Source of the DNA: Cryptomeria japonica
Lineage: Eukaryota > Streptophyta > Pinopsida > Cupressales > Cupressaceae
Direction: 5' to 3'
Assembly (NCBI RefSeq): GCF_030272615.1
Contig: NC_081410.1
Location: 286,811,957-286,875,956 of the forward strand
DNA: 64,000 nucleotides
Made by a program: the position numbers and the translations under genes. The notes under the pieces were generated by a model that searched no databases, was not told where the DNA came from, and was given only the letters and a program-made list of their open reading frames with translations. Each line of letters begins with the position of its first letter. Within the stretch, counting starts at the first letter, position 1. Of the stretch, positions 49,721 to 61,193 are shown in pieces.

Positions 49721-50774
49721 TGTTGGTATTTTGGTATGGTTTTTTCATTGATGTCAACACCTATAACACTTATCAGCTCTGGCACTTTGGAGGATTGGCA
49801 ATGTTCATCGGCAAGAAAGTAATTTTATGCACAGTCACCAGTATCTGGTTCACCGGCAAGATATATTGTTCACCGGCACTTGGAATGACATGGAAATCAC
49901 TTGGTTATGTTGAAGACATTGTTTGGACACTCTGTCTTGGAGATTTGTTCATTGGCATATTCGTATTTGCATATTTGTTGTTACCAACAAATAGGTCCAG
50001 AATAAGCACCGATAGGCTTATCTATTCCAGATCAGCACGACACGCTTTGGAGATGATTTTGTTGTTATTTTAAATGCATCAAGCCAACATGTTGAATCGA
50101 ATATTGAATCAGTTATTGATTTACTTATAATAATTTTATTGTAATATCTTTTAGAGCCGACCTACTAAAATTGGTCTTAAGTTATGGTATATATATAAGA
50201 TTTTATTTGTAAGATCGATAAGCAATTGGGAAAAATAATTATAAGAAGGTATATGCGAGAATAAGCAGAGCTATACACACAGACATCATTTAAGGTGAAG
50301 CAAGGTTTTGTAAAGGCAATCAGAACTACATCAATACTGAATCCAGCATATGAAGATGCTATTTTAAGCAGTACATCATCATTGGATTTAACCATCCAAT
50401 TGTAGTCAGTGTGACTCCTATTTGTGTTTGAACAGTGAGCTCTAGGCGCTTGGCCTTTCTGCATGTGCAGACCCCATTTGTATACACATACTATCTGCAG
50501 TAGTATCATCTGATTGTGGGTAAGGTTTCCCACCATGTTTTTTCCCCTTACAGGGTTTCCACGTACAAATATTGGTGTTATGTGTTGTGGATGTTATTGT
50601 CTTTCTGTTTCATGCATTAATCTTTACCGGTACTATAATTAACTGATAAATTGTCTACCAGCATAAAGTCTGATTTATCGGTATTAAGCGTTAAGGTTGG
50701 TTAAGTTGTTTTTGGTTTGAATTTATTTAACAACTGATTAATCCCCCCCTCTCAGTTGTCTCTGGGACCTAACA
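49721..50774 (+). repeat. P 3' LTR
   Basis: Starts TGTTGGTATTTTGG after AAAGGGGGAGAT and ends GGGACCTAACA before the ATGAC duplication. Pairs with 44071-45127. Confidence 0.93.
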
Positions 50775-50779
50775 ATGAC

Positions 50780-51378
50780 AACATTTGCATCTTTGTAAAT
50801 ATTGAAGGACATGGCCAACTTTGTAAGTTGAGACAATCTCATCTTTTAATTGCTTTGTAGCTACAGGCCATATAAAACAATATCTATATAGCTAAGATAC
50901 AATATCCAACATTTTCCTAAAATTAATCAAATTCAATTTGAGATCATGGTGTGCCTTCAGGTGCCTTTCGGTCATATTCTCCACTACATTGTCTTTAGTA
51001 AAAGGTTCACTAGATTCACTTTCTTCTTCAACGACTGTGGCCATCCTCTTAATCAATAATTCAATTAATACCTTAGGGAGAACGTCTACAACATTCAATG
51101 GAACAAGATTGTTCTGGAGCAAATAAGTAGCATAAGTTTACTCAATATTGTCTTGATACAACTCACCGAATCTTTTTAAACCATCAGGCTTTGAGAGCAT
51201 CTCAAGAATTCTATTTTCATAAAATATGACTTTAGGGGAGACAATCACCATTTTTCTGATTGAAGCAGTCTTCTGAACATTATCCTTCTCTAGACCTTTG
51301 TGATCACTCTCTAATATAACAACTTCTTCAGATCTCTTTGAAAAAATTTTACCTTTTGATACTTTGGAGGAAGAAGTG
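50780..51378 (-). pseudogene. F2 ORF middle part (D)
   Basis: Minus-strand frame 51122-50892 and flanking open stretches. The upstream edge (SSSKVSKGKIFSKRSEE, about 51375-51320) joins in frame to 57245 once B is removed. LIKRMATVVEEESESSEP corresponds to LIKLMSTIPKSLYENLD in C (22699-22750). Cut downstream by P at 50779. Confidence 0.55.
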
Positions 51379-52818
51379 TGTTGTCCTCATTTTCAAGTGT
51401 GGCAAAAATTTGAGACAACTTCTACAAGTTTTATCCAATTTGTAACTCGTACAGTCTAAGGTACGTTTAGACTGGTATAAGTCATATATCCTCGAGTGAA
51501 GTTCATTTTTTAGTCATTCTCTCGTCAAGTGTCAAGGTTTGGCGTTGATGTCTAAATCAATTTGTTTGAGTCAATTTGATTTAGCGTGTGTAGTCGAGTA
51601 TTGTAAACGTCTTTGCAAGTGAAATGTTTCTTACTTGTAAGTCAAATCTATAGACCCGATTTGCAAGTTGTGTTCTTTCACACTTATCACCGGGTCTTTA
51701 AGATCCGATTACAAGTTGAGTTGCATTTATTGTTCTTGAGTGGTTAAAACAAAGTCAAATAATGACTATTCTCTAAACGTTTTAAACCAACGCCTAGTCT
51801 ATTAAATTATTCTACATTGTGTATTTCTATTTTATTTTTCAATTCCCCCTTCATGCTTGTTCAATTTGGACATGAGGTGTTTTTAGTAGTTTTTTTCTCC
51901 TTCCTAATTCATTCAGGTATGTGTTCTCTTTCTTTCATGGTGGTTTTTGTTATCTTATTTATATAAAAGATTTATGCAAATTCTTTGGGATTGGCAAAAT
52001 AGTGATGTCTTTTTACATTCCATCTTAATAGATTTTGATTCTGTTTTGTTTTTTTTTGCAACTAGGGCTTTTTATTTGATTTAGGTATCGATTGCACAAG
52101 TTATTTTCAATTGGTCTTTCCTTATGTTTTAAATGAAAGTTCAAATGTGGTAGGGTTTGTAAGACCTGATCACATAGTGTTTATTTTCCAAATTCTTTCA
52201 CACAAAAATATGCAGTCAGGTTTGCAAAACCCAACTACACATTCATTGCAAATACTACCTTTGAAATATAACCAATCATACTTGTGATTGGGTTTTTAAG
52301 ACCTAATTACAAGATGACCTACAATAACAACTTGTAAAACCCGATCACAAGTCACCGCAAATAATAACCAACTTGTAATTGGGTCTTACAGACTCGACTA
52401 CGTGATTGAGACTCACCCTTTTGTAATTGGGTTTGCAAGACCTAATTACATCCTATGATTGCAAGACAACTTGTAAACGGGTCTTCCAGACTCGACTACA
52501 ATTTTTTCCCTCACCATCGATAACAATTATATGAGTGAAAATCCAGTCTTTAAGACCTGATTACAACTCTTCTTTTGCTATCAAAACATACCAAATGATT
52601 TGCAATCAGGTTTTTAAGACCCGATTGCAAGCCTTTATTGTTATTTCCAAGATTGTTCATTAGCCTTATGTTTTATTTTCATTCATGATGATGACATAAA
52701 CCCTACACCTAACCCATGACTTCACTTGTAAACCATTTATGTTTGCACACACGACCTATCAAATTCGATAAGTTGATGCATTGATCTTAATGGTGTGATA
52801 CCTCATTCCAAAGAGGTC
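51379..52818 (+). promoter_or_regulatory. F1 5' leader of element B
   Basis: Non-coding. The first 60 bases match the 5' end of A with gaps (TGTGTTGTCYT, CTACAARTTTTWTCC). Splice-donor-like CATTCAG/GTATGT sits at about 51916, between hairpins 2 and 3, the same position as the CTAG/GTGAGT of A. The leader ends CCTCATTCCAAAGAGGTC just before the ATG, matching CTTTCATTTCAAGAAGGTGTT in A. Confidence 0.55.
51632..52632. repeat. Hairpin array in the F1 leader, copy B (ten hairpins)
   Basis: Hairpins at about 51632-51670, 51683-51717, 52210-52243, 52279-52313, 52331-52352 (one arm short), 52369-52402, 52430-52460, 52470-52501, 52536-52567 and 52597-52632. Typical form ACTTGTAATTGGGTCTT / AAGACCCGATTACAAG. 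Arms are more diverged than in A but most still pair. Confidence 0.8.
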
Positions 52819-55800
52819 ATGGAGCTTTCCATGTCACGTGAAGATGTTGTAACTCTATGGTCTTTTCACCTTAGCCTTTCAAATCTACTTTCAATGTTTG
52901 AAGAGCCAACTTCCACCCAAATATGAAGATGAATTACAAGTACTAGAAGTACCAAAAAATAGTCTCACCTCCTTTAGTGGCTTATAACATTGAGGAGATC
53001 ATGATACAGAGATAGGGCATGTTGATATGCTTGAGTTTATTAAGATAGCTGAAGAGTAGTTGTCATCACCAGACATGCAACATCTTCTCAACAACCACAT
53101 TCACCTGGTGTCATCTTTACTAGTGGTTACCTTGGAACCAAAATTTGTTCTTGCTTGTGCATCTTGTTTTGATAAAGGAACAAGAACCATCAAGGATGAT
53201 GATGGTAAAGTGATTATCATGTTGGATCCTGAAACTACTAATAAGATCTTTAAGGCTCTAACTCCTCCTGCACATGCCAACATCACTATAATTAAAATGA
53301 GGAATCCTATAAAAAGAACATCAATACCAATTGGATTTTGAATCCAAGAGCTATGACCACAACATGGCCTAAGCTTTACTAGAGTGATTTAAAAGAGGAG
53401 ATTAATGACATGATTACTATCCTCAGTAGGATCAAAGGATTGAAAAAACCCAGTACATTTAAGACATGGATTTACAAATACACATCCATCATGAAGAAGG
53501 GTGTACAATAGATATTTTGGACTGAACATATTAGAGATGCCTTGTGTGAGTAACTTTCATAGGTACCCACCACTCTTACTTTCTATATGAATTCATAGTT
53601 GGTCTATATCGCAGCTTCTTTTAGACAGTTTCCTATTTTCCACCACTAAGGGTGTCAAAACAAAAATTTCGATATGGACATACTATGATTAGGTGACTAT
53701 GAAGATTGGTAAACATCATTATAGAAGGGTTCAAGATGCCTTCTATGGTTCGTATATGTGTTCCTTTGACAAGAAACTCGACAAGAGAAGAGTATCATAA
53801 ATAGATTGGAAGAAGGTTAATGAGTATGGGTGTCTCTTCTTACAGTTTCCCACATTCACATACATGAGAGTATGTTGATTTGATGATCATTAATATACGC
53901 TCCCAAGGTACCCCACAAATAAGATTATCCTTATGGAGCTAAGAAGGCATATAATGGTAATTCATGCAAAACAATCAACTTCTCATACATATCTACTTAG
54001 AATCCTTGTGTCATTGCGAGATATTCATTGACAACCTTTGCAAGGGCCACAGATATGGAAACAAAGCTTCAAGAGATCAAATTGAAGAAATTCAAAATCA
54101 AAAGAAATTTTGATTACAAGGGTATGAAGGAGAAAATAAAGAGAGCTTTCACTCGTGCATCGCATTGAAGATATCTGGATTGATCTTCACTCATAAGAGG
54201 ATGTTAGGAGGGTGGATTATAGTAGGCTCACTTTAGAGAAAATTATTGATCTTGATTTGACTGATATCCTAAAAGGCATGGAAGACGATGAAGAGGTAGT
54301 TGATCTACTCTATGAATAATAGAAGATTGGAGAAACTCCTCTTCCTCCTATTCACTGGTCTCAAAAGGAATGTATATCCATCAAGGAAATATTAAAATCT
54401 ATCTTGGCCAATACTAATACCTTGTTGAAAAGAAAGGGTATAAAATTGAATAAATTCAAAGCTAGGTCAAAAGATGATATAGCAGGGCCAATTGGTTGAA
54501 AATTTGAAATAAGAACAAAGAATAAGGAAGATGCCTCCTCTTCCAAAGGGACCAAGATCAAGATAAACATTGGGAAGGCTAAGAATAGGTCTCAAGAAGG
54601 AACACCTATTAAAGGAAAAGAGAAAATTAAAGAACAAGATGATGATGAGGAGGAACAAAATCAAGAAGAAGAAATACAAGAATCTCCTAAAGCCTTTCAT
54701 TTAGAACCTTCCGTTGGTAATATGTCCCAAGTGTTTGCTCTTGTAAGTGTTCTTGAGTTTATTGTGGACACCAATGTTGATTCTTTTTTTACGGTTATGG
54801 TGACTCTTGTAGCTCTTATGGTATATTCTCAATTTTTTTCTACCCCAGCTACTGAGTCTATTCTAGATGTTCCACATGATAATCTAGATAGTGTGGTTGA
54901 TTCCTACATTTCATATTCGAACTTGTTTGACATTTCCACCATCATTCACTTTGACAAGTTCATGTCAGGTTCCATGCCTCATGTTTCAACAAAGAATACC
55001 CTATCAACAATACAAACTTATGCTCCACCCATAGTGTCAACTATAGTGTAGATACAATTTGTCTCTTCACAAACTATAATTGAGGAAGTTCAAGTTGATA
55101 CCTCTAACCTTCCTTCATCATTAAGGACAATTACTACAAAGAGAAAGAATTTGGAAATCTCTTCGGATGATTTTGACTTCAAGAAGCTTGTTCCTGCTAA
55201 GCCTAAGACAACCAAGAGGGCTAAGACCATTTCAAGGGTAATGGTAAATCCAACTTCTAAAAAACCCGATGAGGAGATGCAACTTATAGATTATAAGATT
55301 ACGAGAATTGAGCTTGCGAAACAAACACGTGAAAGTACCAAGCATGATGCATAAGAACCTATAGCATGATTGATTCAAAGGTATGATGAGCTCAAAGAGA
55401 AGAAAGATCAGCTGAAGCAGTAGAATGAGCAACTTATTTAAGTACTTTTGAAGATCACCAAGCCCACAAACAATTGATCCAACGTCATCTTCTATTGCTG
55501 AGGAATATATCAAGAAGGTTGAGATGGTCGGGGATAAAGCAAGTGCAATAGATTCTTGGGCAGACAGGTTGTTACAACAAAGCACTCAACTTGTGAAGGT
55601 AGTTCTTCGAATGTTGAAGGGTTTGGAAGAAGTCAAATCCAATTTAAAACACACTCTTGAGGTTTTGTCTCAGGACCTGCAATCCTAGCAGGAGGATTTG
55701 AAGACTTAGATCAAGTTTAGAAACTATTAGTTGGATGTGCTATGTGATTACAGTGTGTTATCTTCTAGGAGGAAATATATTGAATTCAAGGAGTTCATGA

Positions 55801-56267
55801 TCAACAAAGATGAGGTTACTGAAGATTTGATGAATGATTTAGAATCAGCCCTTAAGTCATGCACTGAAAATGAGCAAGAGTTCCTTGCCAAATTTGAGAA
55901 AATTTATTGTGGGTTGGTGCATGAAGATAAGAAGCTGCTATTTGTAGATACAATGCTTTCAAAATTTAGTTCATTGATTCAAGCGGAAATTGAAGTTGAT
56001 CATTTCTCCTTGACCTCTATTGATAAGTTGATGAGTCTACAAACATTCCTAAGCAAAATGCAAAATGTTCTAAGTACCAAGCTTCTTTCACCAGTTATGC
56101 AGATGTTATCACTAGAACAACAACGATGGCAAGTCACACTTCTGGGCCAAATGATAATGAAGTACAAGCCTCATTACACAATTTTAAAGAATACATGGCC
56201 CAAGATGAAGATTGAGAAAAACCACCCCAAAATATTTAGATATTTTTCTCTACTTTCTAGAAAGTAG
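52819..56267 (+). pseudogene. F1 long ORF (element B), about 1,150 codons
   Basis: Start chosen at ATG 52819 (MELSMSREDVVTLW) by homology with A. Open stretches 53060-53341 (FDKGTRTIKDDDGKVIIMLD), 54722-55051, 55151-55354 and 55731-56267 belong to one frame with stops and small shifts. Order: N-terminal alpha-helical part, Trp/Tyr-rich core (about 53400-53880), acidic Lys/Glu linker (54530-54700), Ser/Thr-rich segment, basic patch (AKPKTTKRAKTISR), then coiled coil to the end. Length matches A (about 1,165 codons). No known enzyme motif is visible; it could be a structural or DNA-binding protein. Confidence 0.65.
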
Positions 56268-57239
56268 TTTTGAAAATTTATTTAGACATATTACATGTAA
56301 AGTTAGAATATGAAATTACATGTTATCACATTACAAATCAAAATAGCTTAGGACTTGTAACGTTGAATAAGGCAAAGTTAGTTAGAACTATCCCACCTTT
56401 TTCTTATAGCCCCTCACCTATATATAGGAGGGAGCTCTTTGTAAACATTTATCTTTAATTTTATGCAACAAAACTCTGTCGAAGTGAAGAGCAAGGTGAA
56501 ACTTTGAGTTCATATTATTATTTTGCAAATTCAATCAAAGAAGAGAACATCTTTGGCATTCAAACTTTGTGTTCAATTTATTGTAGTCCATGGTGAAAGT
56601 GTTCTTACGTTATTCTTATTATAGAATCTTTATTTGATTGAGTAAAAGCAATGTGATGAATTATTCTTTATAGAATAAGATCAAATGAGTTTTGTAAACT
56701 TTGTGTTGCTTTTCAAAATTTGAGAATTAGGAATCATGTGTGGATAACAATATAAAGAGTTTAAGTTGTATCTTGATACCTTGAAGAAAAATCAATATTG
56801 GGTTATAGAAGTTATTTATAAAAGGTTGATATGATTATAGTGTGTTAAAGACTTTGGGATTTCATTATTATTCTCTCATCCCGAGAAGCAATGGAAGAAT
56901 TTGTGCTTTTATGAAAATGTTGCTTCTTTGTTATCATAAGTTCATTGGTACGCTTCTAAGTTATTTTTAAATAACTTAGTCATTTATCAATTATTATTTC
57001 TCAGTTGGAAAATCCTTTCTAAAATAAGAGAATGATAAGCATCTATTCTAATAAAAAAGAGAATGAGATCATGTAATACCCAAAATTAGATTAGAATAAT
57101 TAGTCATAGTTTGCTTATAAACTGTTTTAGAGAAATAAGCAGACAACCCCCCCTCTGTGAGGAGAGATATAATTTCACACAATGTGGCTGAAATCGCCAT
57201 TTTGCAAACCTCACAAGTTTACAAAATTTTCAGCCAACA
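56268..57239 (+). other. F1 3' region of element B
   Basis: AT-rich, with ACCTATATATAGGAGGGAG at about 56417-56435 and GTGGCTGAAATCGCC before the end, matched by ATGGCTGAAACCATA in A. Resembles an LTR in layout but is unpaired. No gene. Confidence 0.5.
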
Positions 57240-57244
57240 AAATG

Positions 57245-58760
57245 GATGCTTCATCAGCTGATCTTTTCATTTTCTTGCCTTTCGGCACCAATACAATTTT
57301 GCTAAGTCTTCTTCCACCAAACTTACCCATAATCTCTTCAAAAGTTTCAAATCTTCCTACATTCACATCCTTAAGCATCTTAAGGAAAATTTTCATAATG
57401 TCCATACACACGTCTTCTGATACCTCAACAGCTTCAATAAAACAATTGTCTTTATCCACTAGTAAAGTAATATCCTCTTTGTACCACTCGACAATCTTCA
57501 AAGGAATCCAATTCTTGAAAATCAATTCTTTTCAAATATCAAACAAGAATTTATGACATACAACATCACAATCATTCAAGTTATCCAAATATCCTTTTAT
57601 TTTAACACAAATCAAAATCTCTCTTCTCCAAGCTATATTGTTCATTCCAGGAAAAACATTAAGAAAGTAAAATACTAAATACACAATGAGCAATCCATAC
57701 CGGAAGGGATATAGGTCAGTCTTCATCAATTGAAGATTATCAAGCAATTGACGCCTCAACAATTCACACAAATCATAGTCAACATTCTCCTTTATCATCT
57801 TATAAGCTACATACATTGTAGTAGAAGAGGTTGAACCTTTATGATTCCTGTAATACACATTGTATGAAATACCCATGTTTGCATATCTAACAGCCAGGTC
57901 ATCAATAGTGTCAATTCATAGAGCTCTTTTATTAGACACAACACCAGTTAGCTTGTTCACTTCATCATTCTTGACAGATTTTTAAAGTAGGTACGGTTTC
58001 AAACGAACATAAACTAGTTAAGTCACTTAGGGCCATTTTTGAAATTTGATATGGTTGATCTAGCCACAAACAATCATCATGAATCTACTCAAAACTATCC
58101 TTATAATCTCCTCATCATGAAAAATAGGAAAAGTCACTCCATACATCCAAACCCTTGTGGCCTAGAATAGCATACTTAACCCTAAATCCTTGAGCGCCAT
58201 CTTGAAATCCTTAAGCTTGCTATGATCATATTCTTCCAAAGGGACATGAATATAATTGAAAAGATCTTCTTTACATACCACATTGTTGGAAATAGCAAAA
58301 AATGGTCCAATTTGATCATGCTAAAATAAATGGTCTGAATTCTGAACTAGACCTAGCCTTTTCGTTGTTACTGATATTTTTTAGGATTTGTCATCTGAGA
58401 AAGATACAAACAAGAGAAATACCTTGAACAATTCTTCTTCACTTCTCCTTGCACTCTACTGCTCTTCAATCACATTTGCACAAATGACTGTTGAATAAGC
58501 AATATATAATCGTCAATTAGAGTTTTCCCAAAAAGTTGATACATTGTACACTAGCAATTGCCAAAAATGTTCTGAAACACAAAGGTTGCTCAAAATCCAT
58601 CAGAAAAAACTTCAACACATTCATAGTGTTCAGAGCAACCCAACACCAATCAAAGAGGGGATGAAAGATATGCTTTTAAGATCTCCCCCTCAGACACAAC
58701 TATCTGAGCTAATTACTGAAAGGATTTGCACCCACAGAAGGTGTTGATCCATCCATAGTT
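57245..58760 (-). pseudogene. F2 ORF, first part (D)
   Basis: Open frames 57876-57532 (MYVAYKMIKENVDYDLCELL...) and 57525-57245 (IPLKIVEWYKEDITLLVDKDNCFIEA). The second aligns with IPKEILEKYEDTICIVVDID in C (21849-21910). The 5' portion (58740-57900) is broken by stops but keeps order with C. Interrupted at 57244 by B. Confidence 0.6.
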
Positions 58761-59490
58761 TTTTCTTTGGTCTCAACATCTGACTTCTTCATCCATTTCA
58801 TCTTCATCATCTCCTTTTCCTTATTGATGCCAATTTTCTTTTCCAGACCATTAGATCTTTTTGTTTTGCTTCTCTAATTTATGGCAATATGACCAATCTT
58901 TTTACAATTATGACATATAGAACCTTTCTAAGGTTTTCTACCATTCATCTTGATGTTTCCAAATTTTTTGTTTGTCTTGCACTCAACAACTTTGTGTCCA
59001 TATGTTTTGCAATCATTGCATATTCCATTAAAAGTATGAACATAGCTCAAATTTCGATATCCATTCCTTATTACTCTACTTTTGCATTTGGTAGACTTAT
59101 GACCAAACTTGTTGCAAGAAAAACATCTCATGCCAATTGATTGATTTTGATTTATGTTCTAACTTCTACATTCATTAGCTCTATGTCCAAATCCATTACA
59201 AGTAAAAAAGTTACCAGTAAAAGAAGAATAGTTGATAAGAGCAGGAGGAGTTGTCTAGTCATTTCTTGAATTCCTAAAGCTTCAATTATTTTGAAATTTA
59301 TTCTTAACCTTGTCTTTGCCTTTGTCTTTTCCTAAGCATTCACCTTACTTAAAGCCAAGTCCACTCTTATCTTTATTTCGTCTTTGAGATTTCATAACAA
59401 CATCTATTACTTCACTGCCACCATTGAGATTTAACCCATTATCAACTTGGTTTTTTTGTAATTTTCAGTTCCTCCTTGAGTTTGACAATG
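58750..59490 (-). pseudogene. F2 gag-like zinc-knuckle region (D)
   Basis: Four tandem knuckles in minus-strand order: FTCNGFGHRANECRS (about 59205-59160), CFSCNKFGHKSTKCKS (59128-59080), CNDCKTYGHKVVECKT (59020-58970) and CHNCKKIGHIAIN (about 58915-58878, last Cys replaced by a stop). The tail EMMKMKWMKKSD...STPSVGA parallels IKDQMKKTWVKKSD...SAPISGA in C. Two knuckles are fully intact, better preserved than in C. Confidence 0.75.
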
Positions 59491-60488
59491 AAGAACAACA
59501 ATATACATGGCCTAGTGATATCAGTCATAATTGATTAATAAAATACATGGAAACCTAAAATAATTAAATTGGTCTTGGGCGAACAAAGGAGTTGAAGGAG
59601 ATCAAAATAACAAAATATGCTATCATGATGTTGATAGGCATCACGTGCACGAATACATAAAATTAAGCCATGGTGAGGAGGACAAAATTACAATAATAAG
59701 TCTAGACAACCTACTTGAATTCCACAATTTATCGACGATGATCGATATAAAACACCAAGTTCCATGACAAAAGAAATGCTAGCAAATCATTTTGATTATT
59801 CGAACTTCATTGAAGAAAAATATCCATTTTAATGAGATTCCACGTAATCCTGACTGAATAATGGGCTAGCTAATATTTGATTCCAACGGCCCAAGAATAT
59901 TAACTAACGAAGTGACCATCAGTGAGTGATTCTAGAAACTCTTTACCAAGATAAGGGAGCAATAAATCTTTAGTCATCTTAAATAGCAGAAAACATCATT
60001 GCATGAGAAAACAAAAAAAGTAATTTCTATAAGGCTCTCAATGATCTGAATGATTTGCTAAGAAGAAAAGACCAATCAAGAAATTTTAAATTTTAAATTT
60101 TAATTGCATAAAGGGAAAAAGAAAAAACAAGTGGCGTCCACCTGAGGATTTTGCATACTGTATGCTCAGTTTACTTGGATACAATTTACTAGATTAGAAA
60201 TGAAAATAACTGCCAACATACAAAAAAAATTATTTCATTACTTCCAGTACTTCTTGTCCACTAAACAGTAAATCCACATAGGGAGACGATCCAATGACAC
60301 AAATTCCCTTCATCGTCATGCTGGATTGCTACCAAAATTAATAAGAGAATACACTGAAAGCTTGATTCATTATACAAAGAAAGAGAATATGTTGATGAAT
60401 AAATTGGTTAGTGGTCCATGTCTGTTAACTTTGAACTGTTTAAATAAGCAATTTTCAGTTTTACAAAATTTTATAGATTACAGAATTA
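59491..60488. other. No gene seen
   Basis: AT-rich sequence beyond the end of D homology. A short plus-strand frame overlaps the helicase exon in antisense and is not considered coding. The right part is probably 3' untranslated sequence of the helicase gene. Confidence 0.4.
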
Positions 60489-61193
60489 TCATCGCTGGTC
60501 TTTGTCACCTTCCAAAGCCAAATTTGAAGATTTTGTACTACAATGATCATTTACACAAGGTTGCAAAAAAGAATCCAATTTTTTCTGCCGTTTATTTAAG
60601 TTAAAGTGCTGCTCTGAAGAAGCTTCCAAGGCATTCTCTTGACCATCAAGTACCTACAATAAAAGTAAACTTATAACAGTCAACCTTATCATCTTATATA
60701 AATAAAATTGTTGGTAGATTGTGCATTCAGAAGTAACATACGGCAATTTAACCCCTAACTAAAATTTGAAAAACATACGTGAGCAAATTTTTAGAATCTT
60801 TAAAGTTTAAAGTGCTTGATATTTTTAAGCTATCCATAGCATATAGCAGTTTCATCTCATTGCTAACACAATGTGCACTACCAAAGGTTAACAATTATTA
60901 ATATACGGCAATGGAATGGGGATGTGGATGATTCAGGAAATATTGAAAATAGCAGGAAACATGCTAAATAGTGAGTTCAGAAAATAAACCTGTCCTAAAT
61001 TTTCCAGCTTATGCTGCACACAATCCCTGCATGGAATTCCAGTTCAACATCAGATTATAAAGAGTTACATTATTTCAAGTTGATTTTCAACGTCTGGCAA
61101 CAAAAAGATCAGAAATAACCATAGGGTGAGTTACCAGATAAGATCATCCACTGTCTCATTTGCATGCAGATAATATACATTAACCGAGGACAC
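60489..61193 (-). CDS. CHR18: SMARCAL1/CHR18-type SNF2 helicase, three C-terminal exons
   Basis: Three minus-strand exons with consensus splice sites: 61193-61135 (VSSVNVYYLHANETVDDLI), 61026-60990 (WDCVQHKLENLGQ across the junction) and 60653-60489 (VLDGQENALEASSE..., stop TGA at 60491-60489). Phases match at both joins. The sequence is the end of the helicase C domain of plant SMARCAL1-like annealing helicases, followed by a short tail with KRQKKLDSFLQPC. These nuclear ATPases rewind stalled-fork DNA. Upstream exons with the ATPase motifs (for example RAHR-GQ) are not present between 61194 and 64000 as far as I can read, so this is either a gene with a long intron leaving the window or a fragment. 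Confidence 0.75.

Larger units (their letters stand above)
44071..50774 (+). mobile_element. Ty1/copia element P, inserted in D
   Basis: 6.7 kb with LTRs 44071-45127 and 49721-50774, primer-binding site 45128-45142 and purine tract about 49706-49720. Perfect target duplication ATGAC (44066-44070 and 50775-50779). In the first 170 or so LTR bases I count 13 differences, mostly transitions, so it is not recent. It lies in opposite orientation to its host D. Confidence 0.95.
51379..57239 (+). mobile_element. Element B, family F1, inserted in D
   Basis: 5,861 bases from TGTTGTCCTCATTTTC to CAGCCAACA. Flanks are AAGTG (51374-51378) and AAATG (57240-57244), a 5-bp duplication with one difference; removing B restores an open D frame. 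Collinear with A throughout: 5' leader with hairpins, ORF, 3' region with TATA box. No long terminal repeat pair is seen when the first and last 900 bases are compared by eye. TGTTG...CAACA are the only clear inverted ends. Confidence 0.75.
43333..59490 (-). mobile_element. Element D, family F2, split by P and B
   Basis: D comprises about 59490-57240, 51378-50780 and 44065-43333. The internal ORF is homologous to element C. The 3' LTR starts TGTTATGCATATGG at 43547 (minus strand), directly after a purine tract. The 5' LTR and primer-binding site are missing: homology to the C gag region fades near 59490 and different sequence follows. The 3' LTR is also short or truncated (about 215 bases before T1's right flank). 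Confidence 0.7.

Noticed and set aside
53101-53286. Minus-strand ORF of 61 codons
   Set aside because: Antisense of the F1 ORF in element B.
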